Shown here piece after piece: positions 50,615 to 63,818 of a stretch of DNA of 64,000 bases. A program made the translations under genes and the position numbers. The notes under the pieces are model-generated. The model did not search any database, was not told where the DNA came from, and worked only from the letters and a program-made list of their open reading frames with translations. The first letter of the stretch is position 1, and each line of letters starts with the position of its first letter. Source of the DNA: Cristatella mucedo (Eukaryota; Bryozoa; Phylactolaemata; Cristatellidae); contig WPIO01000204.1 in assembly GCA_009760855.2 (NCBI GenBank), positions 122,001 to 186,000 of the forward strand, given 5' to 3'.

Positions 50615-51890
50615 GTTTTATAGAGTCAAGGTTCTCCTGCATATTCCTCTGAAGGTTAAAAGGTTATCTTTGTCGCAGTTGAGACTTCCCATTAACTAGT
50701 GGGACGAAAGACAAGGCACACATAATCCTCCAGGCTGAAGCTGGAGGCAACTGCTTGTCACCCAGTCATCAGCTGCATACTGAAACCCAGGTTTTGAGCT
50801 GTACAGCACATGGCCTCGCCGACGTCCACTGCGAAATCCCCAAGCAACACGCACTGAGGGGGAAGTCAATCTGGGAGAAAACGCATTGGCCTAGGCAATA
50901 TGGAGGCGTGCTTTTCCTCGCACCTCAGAAAAGTAATTTTTCTATTTCTTTTTTACATACCTGGCGTTTTTTATTGAGCAGAAGCTTTCTGCAAGATTGA
51001 GATACCACAAATACATGCAGAAATCCCATCGAACATGCAAAGTCCGCTTCCGTTTTCTTTTCCGCTTGTATCCCGCAGCTAAAAGAGGTGCGTATTTCTC
51101 GTCTTCGATACGTGACGTCGTCCGATGCTGCTCAGCATGGTGCTGAACAGCTATACCCTGCATCGTAGAGTTGCGTCGTCTTTGAAAACCTGTAGAAGGC
51201 TCGGGAGCGTCCGATAAGAGTGCGGATCATAAGCAAAGATTACCGAGCCTCTTTTGACTTGGGACGAGCAGTAAAAGGATTAGGTTGCTGGAACTTCTAA
51301 AGAGAGACCAGCGACAGTCGATGCGAGCGGCGACTCGCCGTCAAAGATAGCTTTTAAACTGACTGACTGTTCTAGCAGTCCATATGAGAGATACATCGCG
51401 AGGACGAGTGAGGCCGGTCGGCGGCTGTCTTACAGCGTCACGGCGTATGTGCGTTTTGACAATCAGGTCAGTACGTTGCCGTTTCCTACGTTGACAGGGC
51501 TTTTACTCTCGATTATTAAGCTGTTATTCGCTGGAAGCTCGCGAATAGGGAAGTTATACCTGAACAATGTATTGAAAGGATACATCGACGTCGTACTTGT
51601 CATAGGTGCTACAGAAAGTGCTCTTAGGCACCCGTTTCGCTACGAAAGTGGCTGACAGAGGTTGCAGAAGATAATAATGATAATAATAATAATGCACTTG
51701 ATAAAGCGCCCTCAGAGAATTCAATCTCTTTCTAGGCGCTTCAGTATATAGAAAAATCAAGGTCTAAATATATTAAAACACTTAAAAATTAAATGCACAT
51801 TTTTTAAATGTTTATTAAAATGCCAATCTGTTGTTATTTCTTAAGTTGAAGAGACAGGTATGTACAAGCATGCAGGTGTATCTGTTAGTC
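49690..51890 (+). repeat. Duplicated segment S, copy S2
   Basis: Aligns with S1 over its length: ataatttatataacgcat, tcaaccaaccgct, catcagctgcatactgaaa, aagcaacacgcactgag, gaagctttctgcaag, gaggtgcgtatttc, cgagcctcttttgact, gagacaggtatgtac. It lacks the LINE and SINE of S1. At the point where S1 has gagcttgagagtt, S2 has a (GA)n of about 69 bp (50541-50609). An L2-type tail lies at 51672-51745 (-). Confidence 0.8.
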
Positions 51891-52779
51891 AGAGAAAAAA
51901 AGTGGTAGTGAAAATCTTTAATCAGAGTACAGTATAGATGTAGTGATGAAAACCTTTTAATAAGCTTAAATGTATGCACTAAAAATAGTGACGTGCATAT
52001 ACTTAGCTAAATAGATTGGTTTATGCGTTTCATTGGCAGCTACGAAATATAACTTCCTTTATTCATAAAAATGCGCGCGATCGATTGAATATGCAAATGA
52101 GAGTGTGCTGTCCTGAAATAGCCTTGGTGCAGCTATTTTAGTCTACTGGATTAATGAGCAGAAAAAGCTTTACTGCTGTCTATGCACTAAATATCAACAA
52201 ACGCAATAATAATACAGCCTTTTTTTATAGAACTTAAACAGAACTAATCTCTTAGCAGACAATTCGTCTAAGCTAAGAAGATAGGTGATAACGAATTAAT
52301 GAAGTAAATCCCACTGGCCGAAGATAATTTTGTCGAAGGTTTGCTTGCTTATCGGTGGCATCGACGTAAAGCGTTATGGATAGTGCTGGATATTAAGACC
52401 CTAATCAAATGGAAGTCTAAGACAAATGGTTCGAAAGTGAAGATTGAGCACTGAAACCTTGTTGGTGCTGTAGAGTGACTTTCTTTTACACCAAATGAAC
52501 TAGTATATTTGTTTGTGTGGGCATTATGTACATGCATGTTTTATCCCAATATTTAGGTAATCGCCTCGATCAAGGTCTACTCGAGGTCGTGGGCTAGAGC
52601 CCACATACTCATACTATAGAAATTGTGCAATGGATCATGTTCACGAGACCTATAATTGAAAAGATTCCTCAGTTAATTTTCTGTCGTGTGGCGGTGGCTT
52701 TGGGGGATGATCCGTGATCATTTCAGCAGATTGCTTTAACGTCCAGCTCTGACTAGTTATTTCTAGTAACGTAGAAATG
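51891..52779. other. Spacer between S2 and R; weak SINE trace
   Basis: Near 52560-52620 gatcaaggtctactcgaggt and cgtgggctagagccc resemble a worn SINE head. Nothing else recognised. Confidence 0.45.
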
Positions 52780-54189
52780 CTGAATTTCTTATTGTTTATA
52801 TCAGCAAATTGGTGATATACTTTTAACGGCCTTGAAGTTTATAAAAATGTACCTAAGCTGGATTATTACCAAGGCTTTACCGACGGATAGTGCCTGCCAT
52901 TTGCTTACTATAAATTTACCTTTGAGCTAACGTCAGAGACACTCCGAGGGTGTAAAAGCGACTAAATTCTTGGTGACTATAGAAAAATTGAAATGTAAAA
53001 TGGCTTTGTAACGATAGCGAGGATAGGACGAAAGTTACTGTTGCTGTTTGCTGTTAATAAATCTAATCTTTAGCAAACGTCAGACGCACTCTGACGATGG
53101 AAATAAGGCAACAACAACTAAATTACTTGCCTTGTAGTAGTGCTTGTTTGAGGTAATTGTTACTAGATATGATGTCATGTCTCTTTATATAATTCAAAGT
53201 TCGGGATAAAATGCAATATCACCTATGCAGCTTTATTAGCTTGGCAAATAACTCGATTAGCTGCGGTGGCTTTGTATTAAAACAACAGGATTGCTGTGGC
53301 GCCGTGAAATGACAGCTCAGTGAATTCCCATAGGTTCAAATATTCTGTAACTATTACGGCGGCGTGGTGTGAAAGCTGTGTGACTGCTGCACAGGGTCGG
53401 CAGGACGGCTATGCTATTGCTAATATATTATTTCAAAGGCTCTATCGACAAATAGTGCCTGCCGTTTGCTCATTATAATTTACTTTTGAGCGAAAGTCAG
53501 ATACCCTCTTACGTTGGAAGTACGACTCAATTCTTGGTGACCAAAGAAAAACTAAAAGGCGAAATGGCTTTGTAACGACAACGAGAATCCGACTGCAGAT
53601 ACTGTCTGCTGTTGACAAATGTACGCTTGAGCGAATGTCAGGCACACTCTGACTATGGAAATTATGCAACAAACACTTTACACTCCTTGCCTGCGTGAAG
53701 TGGTCGCGCTTGGTACTTGTTACTAGATACTATGTCACGTCTCGTTATATAATTTAAAGGCCGGGATGAAGCGAACGATCGCCTAGACTGCTATATCAGC
53801 TTGGCAAGATCATTCGGCGGTGTGTCACGTTGGCTTTGCATTACTGCTCAAAATTACTGTAGTGTCTTCAAATAACAGCCTGGTGATATTCTACAGGTGC
53901 TTTGCGCGGAGGCACTGTAACGGCTGCGGTGGCTTAGCGTGAAATATTTCTGACTGCTTCACTGGCTCGGCATGACGGGTCCATTATTGCTACAACTGCT
54001 TACGAGGACAGCTATGCTACATGTCAAGTATCTTAGCGTGATCGCCTTGCAACGGCTTACCTGGCTTATAATAATGGCACACTACCGTACTAGTAAAGAA
54101 TGACTACCGTTTGTATTTTACCGTGAGGTTGAATTGCTGCAGCGTTCCTCCGGACGCTTCTGTTACTTTGGCATTGACTTCGCACGAAG

Positions 54190-54262
54190 CACTTTAAAGC
54201 GCCTAGAAAGAGATTGAGTTCTCTGGGGGCGCTTTATCAAGTACATTATTATTATTTAATTG
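54190..54262 (+). mobile_element. L2-type 3' hairpin with ATT tail
   Basis: AAAGCGCC (54196) pairs with GGCGCTTT, and AGAGA with TCTCT inside; then atcaagtacattattatta. A clean example of the family hairpin. Confidence 0.85.
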
Positions 54263-54394
54263 CTTTATTAGCTTTTTTAAGCCAGCTCGGAATAATTGAT
54301 CCTATAGGTAGATCAATGAACGTTTTAAACTTGTATACATACGTTAGTGATACATTTGTAACGGCTCTAGTTTCGCTGAAAGGAGTAATAATTT

Positions 54395-54520
54395 GTAATA
54401 CAATTCGTATAGCCTACCAAGAGAACTCAATCTCTATTCAGGCGCTTCACATATGCCTAGGAGCTCGAGCCCACTATCTCAGCCAGCATCGATTACTTTC
54501 TTACCGAGGCTCTGCCGGTG
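54395..54520 (-). mobile_element. SINE family B
   Basis: Minus-strand head with gtgggctcgagctcc (worn B box), then gcatatgtgaagcgcctgaa, loop, gttctcttggtaggctatac. Same junction of tRNA head and L2 tail as at 36778-36960. Confidence 0.75.
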
Positions 54521-55249
54521 GATGGGATCTGACGCTTGCTCATTTACAATTTAATTTTCAGCAAGCTTCTTTCTTACTCCGACGATTAAAACGCGTCAGA
54601 ACATTTTGCATGTACACATGCTCTAGAATAACGGAAAAGCACTGTAGATTTGAAATAATAGCGAGCTCTGACGACAGATAACGCCTGCTATTTGATATTG
54701 TTAATTTTTCTCTTAAGTGAACGTCAGACACACTCTGACGTTGAAAATTATTAAACAGAAACTTTATATTTCTTGCCTGGGAGTATCGCTTATTTGAGGT
54801 ACTTGTTACATGATACGATGTCACGTCTCATTATATAATTCAAAGGCCGGAATGAAATGCAAGATCACATATGCTGCTAAAATAGCTTGGCAAATATCTC
54901 GGTGGTAAGCTGAGGTTGCTTTGTGTTGCTACTCTGAAATTGCTAAAGTGCCTTCAAATGACAACTCGATGAATTTCTACAAGTGGTCCGCTCAACGCCT
55001 CTGTAACTGCTACGGAGGCATGTCATGCACGCTTAGTGACTGCTGCACAGGCTTGGCCAGACGGCTATGCGATTGCTAATAGAACTTTATATGACCACCA
55101 TAAGGCTTGTTACGTATCTCTGCATATCAACTCTAGAAACACGACTGACATCTTGGTGAGTTTGGAATAACGGAAACGCAATGGTAATTTTTAATCATAA
55201 AATGGATCTGACATCATATAGGATCAGCGTTTTCATATTATAAATGTGT

Positions 55250-55925
55250 ACCCAGGCTTGGTTTGATTTGCTGGAACGTTACGAGGGCGACCAGCTATAC
55301 AGGGGTCTTTCCTATGAAATGGCCTGATATGCACTGACGAGAGGCCAACGGGGTAACGAAAGATGGCCGACAAAGTCGTACCGTTGAACTCTCTTGGTCT
55401 CGCTGAGTTATGCATGTGGATGGGTGCAGGCATGCTCTGGCGATGCGTCTATGCAAACAAGGCGACAGAGTACCCAAATCTCGGGCGGAGCTTGATAGCA
55501 AGCTCGATCATACCGCTTGTATATTCTGCATTTATCATGTAGGGTGTTGCTCGTGGCCCCCCCCGCCCGCGATCTGGCGCCTTCGGAGAGCTGAAATGTA
55601 CCGTTCTAGCGATTATCTGTTATTGTAGCCAATGTCGTACCAGTGTCGTCTTGGTTGGTACTGGCGTGGATTTTCGCTCGTACTCGAGATTGCTCCTGTC
55701 CCAGATTTGTTCTCCCCGTCAGGAGAGTTGGCCTCGTGTTTCCTGTGCCCCCTCTTTAGTGTAGTTTACCTAGGGTCTGTAGTAGTTTTGCATAGTACCC
55801 CTGTCGATGCTTGCTCGTGAGATATTATTAGAAAGAGGTGTAACCTGATGGCCGTTCCTCTTATCCTAGCTCAGCAGGGTGGCCTGAGCATGGTGGGGTT
55901 GGGCAGGAGACGGCCTCTGCCCCTG
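55250..55925. mobile_element. Foreign GC-richer insert in an R unit
   Basis: R sequence stops at tattataaatg and resumes at cgaatatactcttaagag, which are near neighbours in intact R units. The insert begins tgtacccagg and ends ttggtca, so it has TG..CA ends, and it includes a C-rich run near 55556-55566. Small open frames show no domain. A solo LTR is possible but it has no partner in the window. Confidence 0.4.
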
Positions 55926-57540
55926 GATCTTGGTCACGAATATACTCTTAAGAGAATATCAGAAACTCTCTGACGATGGAATTATGCAAGATAAAATTGG
56001 AATGCCTTTCCCGCGAGTAGTGCTCGTGTACGGTACTCGTTCCTCGATACGATGCAACGCCTCCTTAATTAATTCAAAGGCCCGGGTGAAATGCAAAATC
56101 GTAGAGGCTACTTGCTATATTTGCTCGACAAGAAGAGTCAGCTTCACATTACGGCTCTGAGATTGCTACAGGGTATTTAAATGACAGCTCGATACATTTT
56201 TACAGGTTTTAGCTCGGCGGCTCTACAGCTGCTACGGGCTTAACATGAAGGCTTTGTGGCTGCCATACTGGCTAGGCGTGACGGCTCCATGACTATTGAT
56301 ACAATGACTTTATAAGACTGCTGTACTACTTGGAAAGGATCTTCGTATCGCTGTTTAAAAATGGCATAGCTGGCTTTGGGGGATGGCAACGCCTCTGCTG
56401 TACTAGTAAAGCATGACGACCAAGGGCTTTTTAGCATAAGGTCGAAGTACTGCAATATTCCGCAGTGAAGAGTGTGGAACTAGGGCGCTGGCCTTCCACG
56501 GCGCTCTATATTGTCTTCCATAGCTCTCTTTGAAACCAGCTCGGATTAATCAAGGTGCAGTAGGAAGATACATTTTTGCAACTTGTATGCATACGTTAGT
56601 CACATTTTTAACGGACTTTAGTTTCGCAGAAACAGGTATTGGATTGATTGTTACCGATACTCTGTTGGTGGATGGTGCTAGCCATTCGCTCATTACAAAT
56701 TTAATTATGAGAAATTCAGACATACTCTGACGATTAAACTATGACAGAACACTTCAAATGTATCCATAGGCTTTAAAATAGCGGGAACGCAAATTAGATT
56801 TGCAATAATAACGAATCCTGACGACGAATAGTGCTTGATGTTTGGCATTGATTAGTTTACTTTTAAACGAATATCAGACACAATATGACCAGGAAAAGTA
56901 AACAAAAGAAACTTTAAAAGCCTTGTCAGTGAGTAATGCTCGATTGAGGTACTTCTTATTCGCTATGATGTCATGCCTCGTTTTATAATTCAAAGTCTAG
57001 GAAAGAATAGAGATTGCCCAGGATGCTTTATCAGCTTAGCACAATGACTTGGTGCTATACTATAGTGGATTTACATAGCTGTTCAGAGATTGCTACAAGT
57101 AATTCGCTTGAAGGCTCTGTAACTTCTGCGGTGACTTAACATGAAGGCTTTGCGAGTGCTTCACTGGCTCGGCATGATCTTACCATGATTGCTACAGTGA
57201 CTTTGGACGACAGCTGTACTTCTTGTCACGTATATTCGTAAGAAGGTTCCGCGACGGCACTGCAGGCTTTGGATGATGGATCGTCAACTCTATACTGGTA
57301 TACCTGGATACCGTGTGGTTTTACCGAATGCGTTGGTATTGATGAAGCATTCTTTTCTGACGTCTCTGCTACTGAGGCAATGACTTTGCATGGAGCTCTT
57401 TTCGCTTCGCTACCTTTTGTAAAACAGTTCAGAATTATCAAGATCTTGTAGGTAGATATATTGAAAGCTCGAAAAACGCTATCGGTATATTAGTCCTATA
57501 TTTATAAAGGGCATTAGTACGGTGGGTATAGGTAGTCATT

Positions 57541-60500
57541 CGAAGCCAGTTCACCAGTGACTTTGTCGTCAAAAAAGATGGAAGAGCAACCAAGGAACCA
57601 ACATTTAAAGATTCAGTACCAGTCTTACATCGGTCGCATAAATTCATTGCAGTCACCACGGTGTTTTCATATAGAGAGCCAATGCAGGAGTCATCAAGTT
57701 CTTGAGCTAAGAAGCCGCATCAGTAAAAAAAGCCTTCGATCAAAATCTCGTAAAAATTAAGAGCTCTCTTTAGAAGGCTCTGCAGCAATGTCATAACAGT
57801 ACTATGCACAGTAGCATTATCCGAGTCAACTTACCTTGCTAATACTGCAGCCTAGGCGGTCTTGCATTTCATCGTGACCATGTACATGAATAAAAATCAT
57901 ACCCGATTACGAAATGACTAAAGCTCACAAGCACTATTCCCTTTCAAAGGATCCGAATATTGTGTTGAATAATTTTTGCAGCAAGAATGTGTCGAACGCT
58001 TGCTCAAGATTATACTTATACATATTGAACAGCAGGCATCTTCTGCGGGTAAAATATTTTTTATCAACACTATGCAAATACATGTTCTAATAATTGCAAA
58101 GTAAGTGCCTGCCTTTAAAGTGTTGAGTTGTATTTTAATCGACCGAGTGTGTCTGACGAAGTATCAGGAACATGTCTATCAGGAGACCATGGCAGACACT
58201 ATCCGTCGACAGAAATTCGGTACTCATCATGAATAATTAAATTCGCCAAACAGCCATGCAAGAAACACCTGCAAAAGGAAAGAACCACCAGTACTAGTAC
58301 TCAACATCACTGTTTAATTTACCGTAGAAATACTAGTGGGCTCATTGGATAATTAACTTAATCTTTTACTGAGAATCTTGCATTCCCACTGCAGCAGTCA
58401 CAGTGAGGCAGAGGAAAACACTGCTGCAGTAATACTGCCATCATGAAAACTCACTATGGCAAACTAATGGTAGTCGTGCGAAGCCAGTTCAAAAGTGACG
58501 TTACAGTCAATACAAGGGTAGAAGAGCAACAACGGAGGTGACATTTAAAAATTGAGTAATGGACTTAATGTAGTCGCATAAAGTCATTGCAGCTTTAACA
58601 GTGCCGTACCGTCATAAACAGAGACAATGCAGGATTAGCAAGTTCTCAAGCCAAGCAGCTGCATCAGTAAGAGAGCCATCAATCGAAGCCCTGTAGAAAC
58701 TAAGAGCAGTCATTGTAAAGTTCGGCGGATAGCTCATGAAAGTAATATCAAGCGAACGTGGTATTATCCGGGCCAACTTACCCGATAATACTGCAGCCTA
58801 GGCATTCTTGAATTTCACTGTGGCCTTTAAATAACTACGAAAACATTCGATTACGAAATGACTACATCGCACAAGCACTACTCCCATTAAAGGTAGACGA
58901 AATTTGTGTTGCATCATGTTTTAGCCAGAATGTGTTTAAGGGTTGCTCAAGATCATATTTACAGACATTGAACTGCAGGAATCGCCTGCCTTCATGATGT
59001 TCACTATTTGCTCCATGCAAATACACGTTCTAATCATTGCATACTAATTGAATACCTATAAAGTGCTTAGTTGTATTTTAATCAACCGAGTGTGTCTGAC
59101 GGGATCTCTGGAATATATTTTACCAGGAGAGCACGGCAGACATTATCGGTCAACAGTGACTTGGTTCTAATCATGAATAATAACATTCTCCAACTGGCAA
59201 AGCAAAACATGAATGCAAGGATTTCAAATGGCCAGTACTAGTACTTAATCTCCCTGCTTAATTTACCCGAGAAGTACTATCAACTGAATCTATCACTAAG
59301 AGTCATGCAACCCCAATTCAGCAGTCACAGTTAGGCAATATGAAACACTGGAGTATTAATACAGCCGTCATGCAAACTCACTGTAACAAATTAATCGTAG
59401 TCATGCTACGCAAGTTCAACAGTTACCGTCAAAAAACGATGCAAATGCAACTTTGGGCGCGACAGTTAAAAATTGAGTACCGGACTTACAGCAGTCGGTT
59501 TAAGTAATTTTAACCATCGCAGTACCGTCTTAAACACGGTCAATGCAGGATTCACGCCTTTCATGCCTCATCTGCATGCAGTTGCATGCCTCATCTGCCG
59601 GTAAGATGTATATCATTAGCACCATGCATATACATGTTCTAACTATTGTAAATCAAGTGCAAAATGAAAAGGTGTTTAGTTGCATTTTAATCGAACGAGT
59701 GCATCTGAGGTGATCTCAGGAATATATCTACCAGGAGACCACCACAGACGATAGCGGTCGATAGAGATTCGGTACTTATCGTGAATAATTACATTTACCA
59801 AACGGAAAAGCAAGATATAACTGCTAGGGAACCTAACTGTCAGTACTAGTATTTAATCTCGCTGTTTCATGTACCCGTGAAGTACTAGCAGGTTCTCCGG
59901 AACGTTAACTGAACCTATCACTGAGAGTCTTGCAATCCCACTGCAGCAGCAGTCACAGTTAGGCAATACAAAAAACTTTAGCATTACTACTACAGTCGTG
60001 CATGCTCGATGCAAAAACTAACAGCAGTTATTCGAAGCTAGTTCTGCAGTGACGTTGAAGTAAAAACAACGGTAGAAGAGCTATCACGAAGCTTGCATTT
60101 GAAGATACAGTACCGGTCGTGCCGCAGCCTCGTGAAGTCACTGCAGCCATCACAGTGCCATCATAAAGTGAGCCAATGGAGGAGTCGAAAAGTCCTCAAG
60201 CCAAGCAGCTGCACTAGTGACATAGCTGTCGGTCAAAGCCCTGTACAAATTAACAGTAGTTGTAGGGAAATTCTTAAGCTATCGCGGAAAAGTAATTCCA
60301 AGTCTCTGGTTCGTGATCCGGGTATATTTATTCGGTAATTTTGCAGCCTAGCCGGTCTCAAATTTAGTCGTGACATTTAAATAAATAACAAAACATCTGA
60401 TTACGAAAAGACTGCATCTCACAAGCACTAATCCCATTGAAGGCATCCAAAGTTTGTGTTGCATACATTTTTTGGCCAGAATGTGACTAAAGTTTGCTCA

Positions 60501-62480
60501 AGGTTATACATAGTTACACCAAACTGCAAGCATCACCTGCCGGAAAATTGCTTACGAGTAGCACTATGGAAATACGTTTTCTAGTAATTGCAAATCAAGT
60601 GCATTCTTAGAAATGGTTCACTTGTACGGCATTCAACCGGGTGTGTCTGATGGAATCTCACGAACATATGTATCATGAGACAACGGTAGACCTAATCGGT
60701 CGACAGAGATTCGGTTCTCGTCATGAATGATTAAATTCGCCAAACGGTAATGCAAGTCATAACTGCACGGGAAACGAGCCGTCAGTACTAGTACTTAATC
60801 TCCCTGTTTAATTTATCCTAGAAATACCAGTAGGTTTACAGGAAAATTAACTGAATATATAACTGAGTGTCTCGCAACCCTATTGCAGCGGTCTAAGTGG
60901 GGCAATACAAAAAACTGTAGCATTAATACTGCCATCATGCAAACTCACTGTAATAATTTAATTGTAGTCATGCCAAGCTAATTGAGCAGTGAGTTTACCG
61001 TAAAAAATGGCACCACCGAAACTTCGGGACAATATTTGAAAATTGAGTACCGGACTCACCACAACCCATTAAAGTCATTTCAATTGTCTCGGTGCCGTCA
61101 TAGAGAGAGCCAATGTAGGATTCGCGAAGATCTTAAGCCAAGCAGCTGCATCAGTAAGAGAGCCGTCAATTGGAGTCCTGTACAAACCAATAACAGAAGG
61201 GCAGCAATCTCAACCTACTCAATAATACTGCAGCCTGGGTAGCCTCTAAGATCGCCGTAACCTTTAAATAAACAGCAAAACACATCGGATTGCGAAACGA
61301 CTGCAGGCTACAAGCAATAGTCTCATTTAAAGCATCTAAAGTTTGAGTTGCATAATCTTTGGAGACACAACGTGTCTAACGTTCCCTCAAATTATTCTTA
61401 TTCACACCAAAGAGTAGGCATCATATCCCAGCAAAATGTTAATTTTTAACAGCATAGAAATACTTTTTTCTATCATCAAAAATAAGGTGCATTTTTAGAA
61501 GATGCTTAGTTGTACTTCAATCGACCGGGTGTGTCTGACGGAATCTCATGAACATATCTATCATGAGACACCGGCAGGCATAATCGGTCGGCTGAGATTC
61601 GGTACTCATCGCGAATGATTCAATTCGCCAAATGGTAATGCAAGTCATAACTGCATCGGAAAAGAACTGCCAATACTTGTACTTATACTCCCTGTTTAAT
61701 TTATTATAGAAAGACTAGCTGGTTCACAGGAAAAATCAACTGAATCTTTCACTGAGAGTCATGCAACCCTATTTGCAGCAGTCACAGTGAGGCAATACAA
61801 AAAACTGTAGCAGTAATACAGCCGTAATGCAAACTCACTTTAACAACGTAATCGTCGTCATGCGAAGCCAGCTCAACAGTGTGGTTACTGTCAGAAAAAT
61901 TGTAGAAGAGCAACTTCGGAGGAGATATTTAAAAATTGAGTACTTTAACCGTCGCAGTGCCATCATATAGAGAGCCAATTCAGGATTTGGAAAGTTTTCA
62001 AGCCAAGTAGCTGCACCAGTAAGAGAGCCCTCAGCCGCTGAATCGGTAGATGAGAAGCGGCTCGAATTCCTGTAAAAATTAAGAGCTATCATTTCAAGGC
62101 TCTTTAGCAGTCTCACAGAAGTATTTTAATCGACTGAATGGTTCTGACGCAATTTCAGGAACATATCTATTTAGATACAATGGTGGACATAATCGGTCGA
62201 CAGAGATTCGGTTCTCGTCATGAATGATTAAATTCGCCAAACGTTAATGCAAGTCGTAACTGCAAGGGAAACGAACTGCCAGTAGCCGTACTCAATCTTC
62301 CTGTTTAAAGTAACCTAGAAGCACTAGTAGGTTTACAAAAGATTAACTGAATCTATCCCTGAGAGTCTTGCAACCCTACTGCAGCAGTCACAGTGAGGCA
62401 ATGCTAAACACTTTAGCAGTAACAATGCAGTCATGAAAACTCACTGTAGAAAAGTAATGGTAGTCACACTTAGCCTGTGT
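57541..62480 (-). repeat. Tandem array, about 0.93 kb units (R, inverted)
   Basis: Unit starts (forms of gtcgtgcgaagccagttcaa) at about 57541, 58470, 59398, 60023, 60965, 61855 and 62459. Full units are 890-942 bp; the 625 and 605 bp ones have internal deletions. Every unit has, in order, gccaatgcaggag, aagccaagcagctgcatcag, gcagcctagg, gattacgaaatgac, gagtgtgtctgacg, atcggtcgacagagattcgg, agtactagtact and ctgcagcagtcacag. In reverse it matches R (gacggatagtgtctgcc, cagacacactc). No unit has a long open frame. Confidence 0.88.
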
Positions 62481-62559
62481 TGAGGTGACGTTGCCTTTGA
62501 AAAATACAGGAGAGCAATTTTAAAGCCGACATTTGCAGATACTGTACCCACCGTGCTGA

Positions 62560-63060
62560 CCAGATTATCAGAACGCAGATTCGGCGCGATGCTAAGCACA
62601 GTCAGATGAAGTGCGGTATCGGAGACAGGAAACACGCACCTGCTTTAGCTACATTAGCCAAGCGGAAAAGGAAGCGGAAGGGCTCTTTGCTCTTTAAAGG
62701 TGACTACCACGGGCGTCTCTTGTATGGCAAATCTTACAGAAAGTGTCTCCTTCAGGAACAAAACGCCAAGTATAAAAAACAAAATTAAATAGTTATTTTC
62801 CAGAGACAAAAGAAAGAGCATAACCGCAGTACTGCCAAGGCCATGGGGTTTTATCTCTCCGCCCCCTTGGTGCGTGTTTCTCAGGTGCGGCACGGTGAAC
62901 GTCGGCAATGGCCATTTGCTTTGCACGTCGCGGGCTGAGTTTCGGTGTTCAGCTCCTGACTTAGTGATAATCGACGGCCTCCAGCTACTGCCTGGAGATT
63001 TCTGCGTTCCTTGGCTATCGTCCCCCTAGTAAATATCGAAATCCGACTGCGGCAAAAATA
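62560..63060 (-). repeat. Duplicated segment S, inverted partial copy S3
   Basis: The reverse complement follows the core of S1/S2: gctgaacaccgaaactcag, cgcaccaaggggg, gttatgctctttcttttgt, aaataactattt, actttctgtaaga, ttccgcttccttttccgct, agctaaagcaggtgcgtgt. It lies immediately outside the inverted R array, as S2 lies outside the + R array. Confidence 0.8.
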
Positions 63061-63685
63061 CCTCTTTACCTTTAGCGTAATATGCATTAGAAACCCCAAT
63101 CAAGAATAAAGTAAATATCGAGCTCTGCATGTAATTATGTACCTAAATATAAATAATACACATCTATGTAAGTGTATTCGTGTAGAATGTTTAACAAGTA
63201 CTTGTAAATCACTAATCTAGCCAATCTTAAATGCAAAAATATAGGAACCACAGGGTTTCTGCTAACTCCTGGTTCAAGGACCAGCTTTAGAAAAATTGAC
63301 TTAACGTCTGCCGTTAAGCCTTAATACAAAGAGCTCAGCAATCGGGCTACTAGTTCAAAGCCTTTGCCGAAGGGCAATGCTAGCAATTGGATGCTGGACA
63401 GTGGGCTGGTGGGCGGCTGAGGCGCATGTAGTTGAGGAAGAAAAATAGTTGCTTTTCCTAGAAAAGAGACGCAAAATTTATTTTCTCCTACGAGCCAGAT
63501 TACCACGTATCTATATTATGACTTTGCGCTATACAACCATGATCGTTTAAAGGCTGCTGAGTTTTAATGTTGTGACGATCATTTCAGCTTTAATGAGTCA
63601 GTAGAAACCTTTAAGGGTTTCATTTATCTAGCATTTATAAATGTAGGTCTTTAACGATGCTGCTATCGCTTAGCTCAGTGATTTA
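63061..63685. other. No gene or repeat identified
   Basis: AT-rich; nothing shared with the rest of the window. Confidence 0.45.
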
Positions 63686-63689
63686 TCGC

Positions 63690-63818
63690 CTTTATTGCCA
63701 GTGGTCAAGGTGAGTGCAATTAATGGCTGAGGTCGGGAGCTTGACCCGTGCTTCATACGTGAAGCAGGTTGATAGAGATTCAGATCTCTTCGAGCTATAT
63801 ACAAATGCGTTACATTTC
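63690..63818 (+). mobile_element. SINE family B, worn
   Basis: gtcaaggtgagtgcaatta, gagcttgacccgtg (worn B box), then a decayed L2-type tail tagagattcagatctcttcg, gagctatatacaaatgcgtt. Confidence 0.55.

Larger units (their letters stand above)
52780..57480 (+). repeat. Repeat R, + orientation, left arm of palindrome
   Basis: Recurrent phrases: cgacggatagtgcctgcca (52886), cgacaaatagtgcctgcc (53446), gacgacagataacgcctgc (54671); cgtcagacgcactctgacga (53081) and its forms near 53635, 54722 and 56873; gatgtcatgtctctttata (53170) and its forms at 53729, 54817 and 56966. Units are diverged and partly deleted. It is interrupted by an L2-type tail (54190-54260), a family-B SINE (about 54395-54515) and a GC-richer insert (about 55250-55925). 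Confidence 0.75.

Noticed and set aside
49690-51890. S as a DNA transposon with terminal inverted repeats
   Set aside because: No inverted terminal repeats or target duplications were found at its edges. S1 and S2 share an embedded SINE-like segment, which fits segmental duplication better.
57541-62480. CRISPR-like or protein-coding repeat array
   Set aside because: Units are about 0.93 kb with no short constant repeat and unique spacer pattern, and no shared open frame.
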